DNA of 64,000 nt from Ralstonia sp. UBA689 (lineage in GTDB: Bacteria > Pseudomonadota > Gammaproteobacteria > Burkholderiales > Burkholderiaceae): assembly GCF_002298975.1 (NCBI RefSeq), contig NZ_DBMV01000021.1, positions 186,001 through 250,000 of the forward strand, written 5' to 3'. Position 1 is the stretch's first letter. Each line of letters begins with the position of its first letter. The notes below the pieces were generated by a model that saw only the letters and a program-made list of their open reading frames with translations, searched no databases and had not been told where the DNA came from. Positions 7,885 through 17,230 of this stretch are shown piece by piece. Position numbers and translations under genes: made by a program.

Positions 7885-9207
7885 ATGAGCGATACCAAAC
7901 AACAACGCGTGCAGAAAATTGCTGGCGTCAAGGGCATGAACGACCTGCTGCCCAGCGATGCCCCGCTGTGGGAGCACTTCGACAACGCCGTGCGTAGCAT
8001 GCTACGCGCTTACGGCTACCAGCAGATCCGCACGCCGATCGTCGAGCAGACGCAGCTGTTCGTGCGCGGCATTGGCGAAGTGACGGACATCGTCGAGAAG
8101 GAGATGTACTCCTTTACCGACGCCCTGAACGGCGAGCAACTGACCATGCGCCCGGAAGGCACTGCCGCCGCTGTGCGCGCTGTGATCGAGCACAACCTGC
8201 TGTACGACGGTCCGAAGCGCTTGTGGTACACCGGCCCGATGTTCCGCCACGAGCGCCCGCAGCGCGGTCGCTATCGCCAGTTCCATCAGGTGGGCGTGGA
8301 AGCGCTGGGCTTTGCCGGCCCGGACATCGACGCGGAAGTCATCCTGATGTGCCAGCGCCTGTGGGACGACCTCGGCCTCGTCGGCCTGAAGCTGGAACTG
8401 AACTCGCTCGGTCAGGCAGAGGAGCGCGCCGCGCACCGTGCTGACCTGATCAAGTACCTGGAAGGCTTCCAGGACATCCTGGACGAAGACGGCAAGCGTC
8501 GCCTCTACACCAACCCGCTGCGCGTGCTTGACACCAAGAACCCGGCGCTGCAGGAGATGGCCTCCGGCGCGCCCAAGCTGATCGACTATCTGGGCGACGA
8601 ATCGCGCGCGCACTTCGAAGGCGTGCAGAAGCTGCTCAAGGCCAACAACATTCCGTTCACGATCAACCCGCGCCTGGTGCGCGGGCTGGATTACTACAAC
8701 CTGACCGTGTTCGAGTGGACAACCGATAAACTCGGCGCGCAGGGCACGGTGGCCGGTGGCGGCCGCTACGACCCGCTGATCGAGCAGATCGGCGGCAAGC
8801 CGGCGCCCGCATGCGGCTGGGCGATGGGCGTGGAACGCATCATCGAACTGCTGCGCGAAGAGAAGCTGGAGCCCGAGGCGCAAGGCTGCGACGTCTACAT
8901 CGTCCACCAGGGCGACGAGGCGCAGGTGCAAGCGCTGGTTGCCGCCGAGCGCCTGCGCGATGCCGGCCTCGACGTCATCCTCCACGCCTCGGCGGAAGGG
9001 CGCAACGGCAGCTTCAAGTCGCAGTTCAAGCGCGCCGACGCGAGTGGTGCATCCTATGCGGTTATCATTGGCGACGATGAAGTCGCCCAAGGCGTGGCGC
9101 AGATCAAGCCGCTGCGTGGCGATCCGGCAGCGGACGCTCAGCAGACCGTGCCGTCCGACCAACTCGTGGACCGCCTGATCGACGCCATGGTGGCAAGCAG
9201 CGACTGA
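7885..9207 (+). CDS. hisS: histidyl-tRNA synthetase
   Basis: Class II aminoacyl-tRNA synthetase that charges tRNA-His. Motif 2 appears as FRHERPQRGRYRQFHQ near residues 113-130, the histidine-A signature as LVRGLDYYNLTVFEW near 264-278, and motif 3 as GWAMGVERI near 311. A C-terminal anticodon-binding domain follows. It is 440 residues. The paralogue HisZ lies at 17231 in the same block and lacks the anticodon-binding domain. Confidence 0.98.
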   Translation: MSDTKQQRVQKIAGVKGMNDLLPSDAPLWEHFDNAVRSMLRAYGYQQIRTPIVEQTQLFVRGIGEVTDIVEKEMYSFTDALNGEQLTMRPEGTAAAVRAVIEHNLLYDGPKRLWYTGPMFRHERPQRGRYRQFHQVGVEALGFAGPDIDAEVILMCQRLWDDLGLVGLKLELNSLGQAEERAAHRADLIKYLEGFQDILDEDGKRRLYTNPLRVLDTKNPALQEMASGAPKLIDYLGDESRAHFEGVQKLLKANNIPFTINPRLVRGLDYYNLTVFEWTTDKLGAQGTVAGGGRYDPLIEQIGGKPAPACGWAMGVERIIELLREEKLEPEAQGCDVYIVHQGDEAQVQALVAAERLRDAGLDVILHASAEGRNGSFKSQFKRADASGASYAVIIGDDEVAQGVAQIKPLRGDPAADAQQTVPSDQLVDRLIDAMVASSD

Positions 9208-9246
9208 CCTCGGCGACTCACTTCCAATACTCAAGCTCTGCAAAGC

Positions 9247-9882
9247 ATGGCCTACGATCTCGAAGAACAGGAACAACTGGAGAGCCTCAAGCACTGGTGG
9301 CGCGACAACGGCAACGTGGTGACGTGGATCGCCATCGTGGTGCTGCTGGCCGTGGCAGCGTGGTTCGGCTGGAAGAACTGGCAGCGCAAGCAGGCGGGCG
9401 AGGCGTCCGTACTGTACGAGCAGGTGGAAAAGGCCGTCGACAGCAAGGACGCCGGGAAGATCAAGCGAGCCGCCACCGACATGGAAGACAAGTTCGGCGG
9501 TACGCCCTATGCGCAGATGGCCGCGCTGGCCGCCGCAAAGGCTCTGTATGAGGCCAATGATGCCGCTGGCGCCAAGGCACAGTTGCAATGGGCCGTCGAC
9601 CATGCGCGCGATGATGAATACAAGGCGCTGGCCAAGCTCCGCCTGGCCGGCCTGCTGCTCGACGAGAAAGCCTACGATCAGGGCCTCGCGCTAGTCTCCG
9701 GCGACGTCGCGCCGGCTTTCGCAGCGCTGTATGCCGACCGCCGCGGCGACCTGCTCGCCGCGCAAAACAAGACCGAAGACGCCCGCGCCGCCTACAAGCT
9801 GGCGCTGGAGAAATTCGGTCCGGCCGACGGTTCGGCCCGTCAGATCGTGCAGTTCAAGCTGGATGCCCTGGGCGGCGCCTGA
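9247..9882 (+). CDS. YfgM-like TPR membrane protein
   Basis: A 211-residue protein with an N-terminal cytoplasmic segment ending HWWRDNGN, one transmembrane helix (about residues 24-42, VVTWIAIVVLLAVAAWFGW) and periplasmic tetratricopeptide-like repeats. This is the architecture of YfgM, an ancillary SecYEG translocon subunit in E. coli that works with periplasmic chaperones such as PpiD. It stands between hisS and bamB, exactly where yfgM lies in many gammaproteobacteria and betaproteobacteria, which supports a role in envelope protein biogenesis. Confidence 0.88.
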   Translation: MAYDLEEQEQLESLKHWWRDNGNVVTWIAIVVLLAVAAWFGWKNWQRKQAGEASVLYEQVEKAVDSKDAGKIKRAATDMEDKFGGTPYAQMAALAAAKALYEANDAAGAKAQLQWAVDHARDDEYKALAKLRLAGLLLDEKAYDQGLALVSGDVAPAFAALYADRRGDLLAAQNKTEDARAAYKLALEKFGPADGSARQIVQFKLDALGGA

Positions 9883-9932
9883 TCGGCGTAGCTTGCGCGC
9901 AATTCAACGGATAACAAAAGGATCTCGATTTC

Positions 9933-11123
9933 ATGATTCACGCACTTGAGCAGGGTGGTGTCGCGCGCGGTGGTGTCGTATATGCGGCGCGTGTGGCGGT
10001 GCTGGCGCTGGCGGCGACGGCTGCCCTGGGTGGCTTGGGTGGTTGCTCGCTGTTCGGCAGCAAGACCAAGCATGAGCCGGCCAAGCTGCAGGACGTCCAG
10101 CAGGCGCTGGCCGTGAGCCAGGCGTGGAGCGTGAGCGTCGGCAAGAGCGGCAGCTACGTGATGCAGCCGGCGGTGGCGGGCAACAACGTCTACGTATCGG
10201 CGGCGGGCGGTACCGTGACCGCGCTGGAAGGCGCGACCGGCCGCACAGTATGGCAGGGCAAGGCCGATGTCGACCTGACTTCCGGCCCGGGCAGCGATGG
10301 CACGCTCACGGCCGTGGCCGGCGAGAAGGGCTCGATCGTCGCGTTTGACGAGAAGGGCACGCAGAAGTGGAAGACCGCCGTCAACGGCGAGATCCTGACG
10401 GCGCCGCTGGTCGGTCAGGGCCTGGTGATCGTGCGCACGACCGATGGCCGCGTCCTCGGCCTGGATGGCAGCAATGGTGATCGCAAGTGGATCTATCAGC
10501 GTTCGCCGTCGGCGCTGAACCTGCGCAGTAGCCTGCCGATGGTCTTCGCCGGCGACAACGTCATTCTTGGCTTCGCCGGCGGCAAGCTGGGTGCGCTGGC
10601 TACCAGCAATGGCGGGCTGCGTTGGGAAGCTGCCGTATCGTATCCGCGTGGCGTGTCGGAAATCGAACGTCTGAACGACGTGACCGGCGCGCCGTCGATC
10701 GATGGTCAGCAGGTCTGTGCAGCAAGCTTCCAGGGCCGTGTGGCGTGCTTCGATATCAGCACCGGCGCGCCGCGCTGGGGCCGCGACTTTTCCTCGCCGA
10801 CCGGTGTGACGCAGGAAGATGGCGCGTTGTTCGCCGCCGACGAGAAGTCGGTGGTCTATGGCTTCAATGCGCAGAACGGCGCTGACCTGTGGAAGAACGA
10901 TGCGCTGCTGTGGCGTGACCTGGGTGCACCGCTGGCGTTTGGCCGCGCGGTCATCGTCGGTGATTCCGAAGGCTGGCTGCACTTCCTGTCGCGCGACGAC
11001 GGCAAGTTCGTCGCCCGCGTGAAAACAGACGGCAGCGCCATCAGCGCAGCGCCGGTCGTGGTCGGCCAGACGCTCATCGTGCAGACGCGAGGTGGCGGCG
11101 TCTACGGCTACGTGCCCAAGTAA
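9933..11123 (+). CDS. bamB: outer membrane protein assembly factor BamB
   Basis: Lipoprotein subunit of the Bam complex, an eight-bladed beta-propeller that helps BamA insert beta-barrel proteins. The signal peptide ends at lipobox LGGC (cysteine 38). The mature region shows repeated propeller blades with the PQQ-like pattern (VTALEGATGRTVWQGK, IVAFDEKGTQKWKT, VYGFNAQNGADLWKN). It is 396 residues, normal for the family. It is followed by der in the conserved order. Confidence 0.95.
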   Translation: MIHALEQGGVARGGVVYAARVAVLALAATAALGGLGGCSLFGSKTKHEPAKLQDVQQALAVSQAWSVSVGKSGSYVMQPAVAGNNVYVSAAGGTVTALEGATGRTVWQGKADVDLTSGPGSDGTLTAVAGEKGSIVAFDEKGTQKWKTAVNGEILTAPLVGQGLVIVRTTDGRVLGLDGSNGDRKWIYQRSPSALNLRSSLPMVFAGDNVILGFAGGKLGALATSNGGLRWEAAVSYPRGVSEIERLNDVTGAPSIDGQQVCAASFQGRVACFDISTGAPRWGRDFSSPTGVTQEDGALFAADEKSVVYGFNAQNGADLWKNDALLWRDLGAPLAFGRAVIVGDSEGWLHFLSRDDGKFVARVKTDGSAISAAPVVVGQTLIVQTRGGGVYGYVPK

Positions 11124-11128
11124 TACCC

Positions 11129-11157
11129 GCCGCCGCGTGCGATGATGCAGCGGCGGC
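11129..11157 (+). other. hairpin after bamB without T-run
   Basis: An 8-bp perfect inverted repeat (11129-11136 with 11150-11157) just after the bamB stop. There is no downstream T-tract, so it could be a mRNA-stabilising or rho-dependent end, or a simple processing hairpin before der. Confidence 0.35.
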
Positions 11158-11307
11158 AAACGGATCCAATGAGGCGGCAGCGTCGCCTCGGACCTGCGCC
11201 CGCGTACCCCGCGGGCGTCTTGCATCTGTACGGTGGGCGTGCGGGTGCCAACTGCAGTTGCAACAACCGGAATTTGTCGTGGCGCCATTCGCGCACGACA
11301 CACAAGC

Positions 11308-12651
11308 ATGAAACCAGTCATTGCCCTCGTGGGGCGGCCGAATGTCGGCAAATCGACCCTGTTCAACCGCCTGACGCGCTCGCGTGACGCGCTCGTCGCG
11401 GACATGCCGGGCCTGACGCGCGACCGCCACTATGGCGAGGGCCGCGTCGGCGAGCGCCCTTTCATCGCCATTGACACCGGCGGTTTCGAGCCCGTCGCCA
11501 AGGAAGGCATCGTCGCCGAGATGGCTAAGCAGACACGCCAGGCCGTGGTCGAGGCCGACGTGGTCATCTTCCTCGTCGATGGTCGTCTGGGCCTGGCGCC
11601 GCAGGACCGCGTGATCGCCGATTACCTGCGCAAGACGGGGCGTCGCATCCTCCTGGCTGTGAACAAGGCTGAGGGCATGAAGTACACCGCCGTGGCGACG
11701 GACTTCTACGAACTCGGCCTGGGCGATCCGCGCGCCATTTCGTCGGCGCATGGCGATGGTGTGCGCGACCTCGTGGACGAGGCGCTGGACCTGGCGTTTG
11801 CCGAGCGCCCAGAACTAGCCGAGGCAGCCGATGCACATGACCACGGCACGCGCATTGCCATCGTCGGTCGCCCGAACGTGGGCAAGTCGACGCTGGTGAA
11901 TGCATTGATCGGCGAAGAACGCGTGATTGCGTTTGACATGCCGGGCACCACGCGCGATTCCATCTACGTGGATTTCGAGCGCAACGGCAAGCCCTATACG
12001 CTCATCGACACGGCCGGCCTGCGCAAGCGCGGCAAGGTGTTCGAGGCGATCGAGAAGTTCTCGGTGGTCAAGACACTGCAGTCGATTGCGGATGCCAATG
12101 TGGTCGTGCTGCTGCTCGACGCGCAGCAGGATATTTCCGACCAGGATGCGCATATCGCCGGGTTCATCGTCGAATCGGGCCGTGCGCTGGTGATCGGCGT
12201 GAACAAGTGGGATGGCCTGTCAGGCCACGCGCGCGACCGCATCAAGCACGATCTGGAGCGCAAGCTGCAGTTCCTGTCGTTCGCCAACGTGCACTACATC
12301 TCGGCCAAGGAAAAGACCGGTATCGGCGCGCTGATGAAGTCGGTGGACGATGCCTACGCTGCCGCCATGGTCAAGCTGCCGACGCCCAAGCTCACCCGCG
12401 TGCTGCAGGAGGCCGTCGAGTTCCAGCAGCCGCGTCGCGCGGGCGTTTCACGCCCCAAGCTGCGTTATGCGCACCAAGGTGGTTCCAACCCGCCGATCGT
12501 GGTGATCCACGGCAACGCACTGTCGAACATTCCCGAGACCTACCGCCGCTTCCTGGAAGGGCGTTTCCGCGATGCCTTCCAACTGAAGGGCACCCCGTTG
12601 CGGATCGAATTTCGTACGAACAAAAACCCGTACGCCCAATCCAAGGAATGA
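11308..12651 (+). CDS. der: ribosome biogenesis GTPase Der (EngA)
   Basis: Essential GTPase for 50S subunit assembly with two tandem G domains. Two identical G1 loops, GRPNVGKST, are seen near residues 8 and 188. Each has its DxxG switch (MPGLTRDRHYGEG / DTAGLRKRGK) and NKxD motif (NKAEG, NKWDG). A C-terminal KH-like domain follows. It is 447 residues. ATG 11308 starts exactly before the first G domain; a longer in-frame extension from 11233 reads as non-conserved sequence and is left out. Confidence 0.97.
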   Translation: MKPVIALVGRPNVGKSTLFNRLTRSRDALVADMPGLTRDRHYGEGRVGERPFIAIDTGGFEPVAKEGIVAEMAKQTRQAVVEADVVIFLVDGRLGLAPQDRVIADYLRKTGRRILLAVNKAEGMKYTAVATDFYELGLGDPRAISSAHGDGVRDLVDEALDLAFAERPELAEAADAHDHGTRIAIVGRPNVGKSTLVNALIGEERVIAFDMPGTTRDSIYVDFERNGKPYTLIDTAGLRKRGKVFEAIEKFSVVKTLQSIADANVVVLLLDAQQDISDQDAHIAGFIVESGRALVIGVNKWDGLSGHARDRIKHDLERKLQFLSFANVHYISAKEKTGIGALMKSVDDAYAAAMVKLPTPKLTRVLQEAVEFQQPRRAGVSRPKLRYAHQGGSNPPIVVIHGNALSNIPETYRRFLEGRFRDAFQLKGTPLRIEFRTNKNPYAQSKE

Positions 12652-12941
12652 GCGTTGCGCAAGCCGCGCTCAACCGTGGGAGCGGGTGACGCGGGGCAAC
12701 CGAACGGGGGATCACCAGAAGGCTGAGCTAGCCATTTCGTATGGCGATGCCAGCAAAGTTTTCCGTTTGCTTTCCCGGATTTCTAAGGCTAAATTCACGA
12801 AACGTGGCGCCTCGTGCGCCATTGGTGTCGTTTGGACCGATCTGGCCGACTCTTTTGACGAACTTTTTTTGCGTCGCCTGCTTGAACTTGGGCTTCCCAG
12901 CCCCATAACCCATCACTAAACCTATAAATCTGGAGTGTGCC

Positions 12942-13181
12942 ATGAGCAACAAAGGGCAATTGCTACAAGACCCGTTTCTGAATGCGCTGCGTAAGGAGCA
13001 TGTGCCGGTGTCGATCTACCTCGTCAACGGCATCAAGCTGCAAGGCAATATCGAGTCGTTCGACCAGTACGTCGTGCTTCTGCGCAACACCGTCACGCAG
13101 ATGGTGTACAAGCACGCAATCTCCACCGTGGTACCGGCCCGTGCCGTGAATTTCCGCGTGGACGAAGCGTCCGACGCCTGA
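12942..13181 (+). CDS. hfq: RNA chaperone Hfq
   Basis: Hexameric Sm-like protein that pairs small RNAs with mRNAs. The 79-residue product has the complete Sm1 region (LLQDPFLNALRKEHVPVSIYL is its start) and the Sm2 motif YKHAIST, with only a short C-terminal tail, as in other betaproteobacteria. A GGAG ribosome binding site lies upstream. The 290-nt gap before it (12652-12941) holds no credible gene and presumably the hfq promoter, though I see no strong -35/-10 pair. Confidence 0.98.
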   Translation: MSNKGQLLQDPFLNALRKEHVPVSIYLVNGIKLQGNIESFDQYVVLLRNTVTQMVYKHAISTVVPARAVNFRVDEASDA

Positions 13182-13258
13182 TTCTGCCCCGCTCCCGCCG
13201 CCGGCCGCGCGGCGGGACGCATCCCACCCCCGTTTTTCCCCTCTCTTATTTCCCCCGC

Positions 13259-14512
13259 TTGGCATCTCATCCCACCTCCAGCTCGGAGCCGACGCGCGCT
13301 ATTCTGGTCGCTGTCGATTTCGGTAAACACGATTTCCAGGAAAGTCTGAGTGAACTGGCGCTGCTGGCCTCCACGGCCGGCTCCGATCCGGTGCGCGCCG
13401 TCACGGGCAAACGCTCCCGGCCGGATGCGGCACTGTTTATCGGCGCCGGCAAGGCGGAGGAGGTAAAGATCGCTGCGGACGAGGACGACGCCGAGATCGT
13501 CATCTTCAACCACGCCCTGAGCCCGGCGCAGCAGCGCAATCTTGAGCGCTTCTTCGGCCGCCATGTGGTGGATCGGACCGGTCTCATCCTCGATATCTTC
13601 AGCCAGCGCGCGCAAAGCCACGTCGGCAAGGTGCAGGTGGAACTGGCGCGCGTGCGCTACCAGGCCTCGCGGCTGGTGCGGGCGTGGAGCCATTTGGAAC
13701 GTCAGAAGGGCGGGATCGGCATGCGTGGCGGCCCGGGTGAGCGCCAGCTCGAACTGGACCGCCGGATGCTCGACGAGCGCGCCAAGCGTCTGTCGGCTGA
13801 GCTCGACAAGCTGCAGCGCCAGCACGACACCCAACGCCGCGCGCGCAACCGCAACGACGCGTTCTCCGTTTCGCTCGTCGGCTATACCAACGCTGGCAAG
13901 TCGACGCTGTTCAACGCGCTGACCAAGGCGCGCGCCTACGCCGCCAACCAGTTGTTCGCCACGCTGGATACGACCTCTCGCCGGCTGTACCTGGAGGGGT
14001 TGGGTAACGTGGTGCTGTCGGATACCGTCGGCTTCATCCGCGATCTGCCGACGCAACTGGTGGCTGCGTTCCGCGCCACGCTGGAAGAAACCGTGCACGC
14101 CGATGTACTGCTGCACGTGGTGGATGCAGCCAGCACGGTCAAGCACGAGCAGATGGAGCAGGTCGACCGCGTGCTCGAAGAGATCGACGCCAGCGGCATT
14201 CCGCAGATCCTCGTGATGAACAAGATCGACGCGGCCGAGGAGCTGCGCGCCCAAGGACCTCGCATTGAGCGCGATGAGACCGGCGCCGTGCGGCGCGTGT
14301 TCGTTTCCGCCATTGAAGGGGCCGGGCTGGATCTGCTGCGCGAAGCCCTGGTCGAAACGGCCACGCGCTTGCGCGAACACCCGGCACGACACGACGGGGA
14401 GTTCGACCCGCGCTTCGATACCCGCCGCGATCACACGCCGGTGCAACGCGACGAACTGTCGCAAAGCTTGCCGAGTGGTGGCGCTTCCGCCAAAGGTGAC
14501 GGAGAGGGCTGA
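13259..14512 (+). CDS. hflX: ribosome-associated GTPase HflX
   Basis: GTPase that binds the 50S subunit and splits stalled 70S ribosomes. The N-terminal HflX domain (RAILVAVDFG onward) and its Gly-rich motif GGPGERQLE near residue 158 are present. The G1 loop is GYTNAGKST near 208, followed by DTVGFIRDLP and MNKID. It is 417 residues. The only start able to include the conserved N-terminus is a TTG at 13259 with no clear ribosome binding site, so initiation may depend on upstream hfq translation. The hfq-hflX-hflK-hflC order is as in E. coli. Confidence 0.94.
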   Translation: MASHPTSSSEPTRAILVAVDFGKHDFQESLSELALLASTAGSDPVRAVTGKRSRPDAALFIGAGKAEEVKIAADEDDAEIVIFNHALSPAQQRNLERFFGRHVVDRTGLILDIFSQRAQSHVGKVQVELARVRYQASRLVRAWSHLERQKGGIGMRGGPGERQLELDRRMLDERAKRLSAELDKLQRQHDTQRRARNRNDAFSVSLVGYTNAGKSTLFNALTKARAYAANQLFATLDTTSRRLYLEGLGNVVLSDTVGFIRDLPTQLVAAFRATLEETVHADVLLHVVDAASTVKHEQMEQVDRVLEEIDASGIPQILVMNKIDAAEELRAQGPRIERDETGAVRRVFVSAIEGAGLDLLREALVETATRLREHPARHDGEFDPRFDTRRDHTPVQRDELSQSLPSGGASAKGDGEG

Positions 14513-14568
14513 TAGAATCCTCCGTTACTCCTTTTGCAGCCAGACAATCAGGACAAGCCCAACCGCTC

Positions 14569-15942
14569 ATGCCCGAGATTTCGACCCAGTCTTCTTCCAT
14601 GGCCTCGCACCGTCCGGCGCGGGGCTTGTGGCACCGCTTGCGTGTGCTGCTTTCACTGAACGATCCGCGCTGGGGTCGCGGCGATGACAACAACGCCGAG
14701 CGCGAAAACACGGATGAGCCGAAGCGCCAAAGCAAGCCGCCCCAGGACGGTCCGCCCGACCTCGACGAGCTGTGGCGCGACTTCAACCGCCGCTTGAACA
14801 ACCTGTTCGGCCGCAAGGAAGGTGGCAACGGCAATGGCGGCCCCACGCCACTGCGTCCGGGTAGTCGCGGTGGTTCCGGCCTGGGCGTCGGCGTGCTGCT
14901 GGGCGTGCTGGCGGTCCTGTGGCTGGGCAGTGGCTTCTTCATCGTGCAGGAAGGCCAGACCGGCGTGATCCTGCAGTTCGGCCGCTTCAAATACCTGGCG
15001 ACGCCGGGTATCAACTGGCGCCTGCCATATCCGATTGAATCGCACGAGATCGTCAACCTGTCCGGAGTGCGCACGCTTGAGATCGGCCGCACCACGCAGA
15101 TCAAGGATACGAACCTGAAGGATTCGTCGATGCTCACGCAGGACGAGAACATCGTCGACGTGCGTTTCTCGGTCCAGTACAACATCGACGATCCGTTCAA
15201 GTATTTGTTCTTCAACCGCACGGACCGTGGCGGCGACGAAGAACTCGTGACGCAGGCCGCCGAGACTTCGGTGCGCGAGATCGTCGGTCGCAACAAGATG
15301 GACTCCGTGCTGTACGAGGGACGCGATGCGGTTGGTCGCAATCTGGCCGAATCGATCCAGCGCATCCTGACGGCGTACAACACCGGCATCCGTATCCTCA
15401 GCGTGAACGTCCAGAGCGTGCAGCCGCCTGAGCAGGTGCAGGCGGCGTTCGACGACGTGACCAAGGCCGGTCAGGACCGTGAACGCGCCATCTCCGAAGG
15501 CCAGGCTTATGCCAACGACGTGGTGCCGCGCGCCAAGGGCACGGCCGCGCGCCTGGCCGAAGAGGCGCAGGGCTACAAGGCCCGCGTGACGGCGCGTGCA
15601 GAAGGCGACGCCGCGCGCTTTGCCTCTGTACAGCGCGAATACGCCAAGGCACCGCAGGTCACGCGCGACCGTATCTATCTGGAGACCATGCAGGACATCT
15701 ACGCCAACGCGACCAAGGTGATGGTCGATCAGAGCAATGGCAGCCTGCTGTATCTGCCGCTGGACAAACTGATCTCGCAGGCGCAGGGCGACACGTCACG
15801 TCCGACGTCCACGCCCGGCGCTTCACCGCAGGACAGCGGTTCAGCGCAAGGCGTGCCCACGCCCTCCAACCCGTCGTCGATGAGTGACGCCGACTCGCGT
15901 TCGCGCGAGGCGCTGCGCAACCGCGAGCGCGATTCCCGCTAA
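14569..15942 (+). CDS. hflK: FtsH protease modulator HflK
   Basis: SPFH/band-7 membrane protein that with HflC encloses FtsH and controls its access to membrane substrates. A Gly/Asn-rich cytoplasmic N-terminus is followed by one transmembrane helix (about residues 104-126) and the SPFH domain (VQEGQTGVILQFGRF onward). The C-terminus is Ser/Pro-rich and disordered (about 400-457). It is 457 residues. A TAGAAT hexamer at 14513-14518 could be a -10 element, but no -35 pairs convincingly. It ends 11 nt before hflC. Confidence 0.95.
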   Translation: MPEISTQSSSMASHRPARGLWHRLRVLLSLNDPRWGRGDDNNAERENTDEPKRQSKPPQDGPPDLDELWRDFNRRLNNLFGRKEGGNGNGGPTPLRPGSRGGSGLGVGVLLGVLAVLWLGSGFFIVQEGQTGVILQFGRFKYLATPGINWRLPYPIESHEIVNLSGVRTLEIGRTTQIKDTNLKDSSMLTQDENIVDVRFSVQYNIDDPFKYLFFNRTDRGGDEELVTQAAETSVREIVGRNKMDSVLYEGRDAVGRNLAESIQRILTAYNTGIRILSVNVQSVQPPEQVQAAFDDVTKAGQDRERAISEGQAYANDVVPRAKGTAARLAEEAQGYKARVTARAEGDAARFASVQREYAKAPQVTRDRIYLETMQDIYANATKVMVDQSNGSLLYLPLDKLISQAQGDTSRPTSTPGASPQDSGSAQGVPTPSNPSSMSDADSRSREALRNRERDSR

Positions 15943-15953
15943 GAGGAGGGCAT

Positions 15954-16871
15954 ATGAATCGTCTGATTTCTGCCCTCGTGGCACTGGTGATTGCCCTGGC
16001 GGTATTCTCGTCGGTGGTGTTCGTGGTGGACCAGCGGCAGTACGCTGTCGTGTTCGCCTTTGGTGAGATCAAGCAGGTCATCAAGGAGCCGGGGCTGCAC
16101 TTTAAGCTGCCGCCGCCGCTGCAGAACGTGGTCTTCATGGACAAGCGCCTGCAGACCATCGACGTGGCCGGCGCCGACCGCTTCATCACGGCCGAGAAGA
16201 AGAACCTGCTGGTCGACTGGTTTGTGAAGTGGCGGGTTGCCGATCCGCGCTTGTTCTATGTGAGCTTCAAGGGCGACAATCGCCTCGCGCAGGACAGCAT
16301 GACGCAGAAGATCAACTCTATCGCCCGCGATGAGTTCGCGCGCCGCACGGTTGCCGACGTGGTCTCTACCGACCGCGAGGCGGTCATGCAGAGCATCCTC
16401 AAGGGCGTGCAGGAGTACGGCAAATCGGTTGGCGTGGACATCATCGACGTGCGCCTGAAGCGCGTCGACCTGTTGGCCAGCGTGACCGAATCGGTGTACC
16501 GCCGCATGGAGGCCGAGCGTAAGCGCGTGGCCAATGAGCTGCGCTCGACCGGCGCCGCCGAGGGTGAGAAGATCCGTGCCGACGCCGACCGTCAGCGCGA
16601 AGTCGTGCTGGCCGACGCCTATCGAGATGCCCAGAAGATCAAGGGTGAGGGCGATGCCCGCGCCGCCGATATCTATGCCGATGCGTTTGGCCGCGATCCG
16701 CAGTTCGCTGCGTTCTGGCGCAGCATGGAGGCGTACCGCGCATCATTCCGCGATCGCAAGGATGTGATGGTATTGCAGCCGAACAGCGATTTCTTCAAGT
16801 ACATGCGTAGCGCGAACGGTGGCGGCGGCTCGGTGCCAGCGCCGGCTACCCAGACGGGACGCCATCGCTAG
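15954..16871 (+). CDS. hflC: FtsH protease modulator HflC
   Basis: Partner of HflK in the FtsH-regulating SPFH complex. An N-terminal membrane anchor (about residues 4-24) is followed by VVDQRQYAVVFAFGE and the family stretch FITAEKKNLLVDWFVKWRV near residues 79-97. The distal part is the charged coiled-coil region. It is 305 residues. The GAGGAGG site 5 nt upstream is strong. Transcription probably ends in part at the terminator at 16920. Confidence 0.96.
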   Translation: MNRLISALVALVIALAVFSSVVFVVDQRQYAVVFAFGEIKQVIKEPGLHFKLPPPLQNVVFMDKRLQTIDVAGADRFITAEKKNLLVDWFVKWRVADPRLFYVSFKGDNRLAQDSMTQKINSIARDEFARRTVADVVSTDREAVMQSILKGVQEYGKSVGVDIIDVRLKRVDLLASVTESVYRRMEAERKRVANELRSTGAAEGEKIRADADRQREVVLADAYRDAQKIKGEGDARAADIYADAFGRDPQFAAFWRSMEAYRASFRDRKDVMVLQPNSDFFKYMRSANGGGGSVPAPATQTGRHR

Positions 16872-16919
16872 TACAATGCGTCGCTGATCGACGCTGTTGA
16901 CCAATTGAGGGCGGACAGA

Positions 16920-16939
16920 CCCCGGCTTGCCGGGGTTTT
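16920..16939 (+). terminator. rho-independent terminator after hflC
   Basis: A stem of 6 bp (16920-16925 with 16930-16935), tetraloop CTTG, then TTTT. It separates the hfq-hflXKC group from the DUF2065-hisZ-purA group. Confidence 0.8.
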
Positions 16940-16962
16940 GTTCGTTCGCCCACTGCCATCCC

Positions 16963-17163
16963 ATGGAAGAGTCACTCCCCACCGTTTTGCTGGCCGCCTG
17001 CGCGCTGGTGCTCGTATTCGAGGGCATTCTGCCGTTCGTTGCCCCGCAGGCCTGGCGCCGTGCCTTCCAGACGCTGACCGAACTGCCCGACGAGAAGCTG
17101 CGCGTGATCGGCTTGGTATCGATGGCGGCAGGGCTGATCCTGCTGCGCCTGCTGCATCACTGA
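16963..17163 (+). CDS. DUF2065 (YjeT-like) small membrane protein
   Basis: A 66-residue protein with two hydrophobic segments (about residues 5-22 and 46-64) separated by the family motif APQAWRR. It matches DUF2065/YjeT, a small inner-membrane family of unknown function that is regularly found between hflC and hisZ or purA in proteobacteria. The start at ATG 16963 (MEESLP) is chosen because an upstream in-frame ATG at 16927 lies inside the terminator hairpin. A role connected to HflKC/FtsH is possible from context only. Confidence 0.85.
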   Translation: MEESLPTVLLAACALVLVFEGILPFVAPQAWRRAFQTLTELPDEKLRVIGLVSMAAGLILLRLLHH

Positions 17164-17230
17164 CCCGCCGAGCCACTTTTCCCGCATTTTCCGAATTTCT
17201 GCCGACCCTCGATTTCTGACCGAGACCGCC

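Noticed and set aside
12686..12919. A 77-codon open frame just upstream of hfq
   Set aside because: It has no ribosome binding site, no family resemblance and covers the region expected to hold the hfq promoter.
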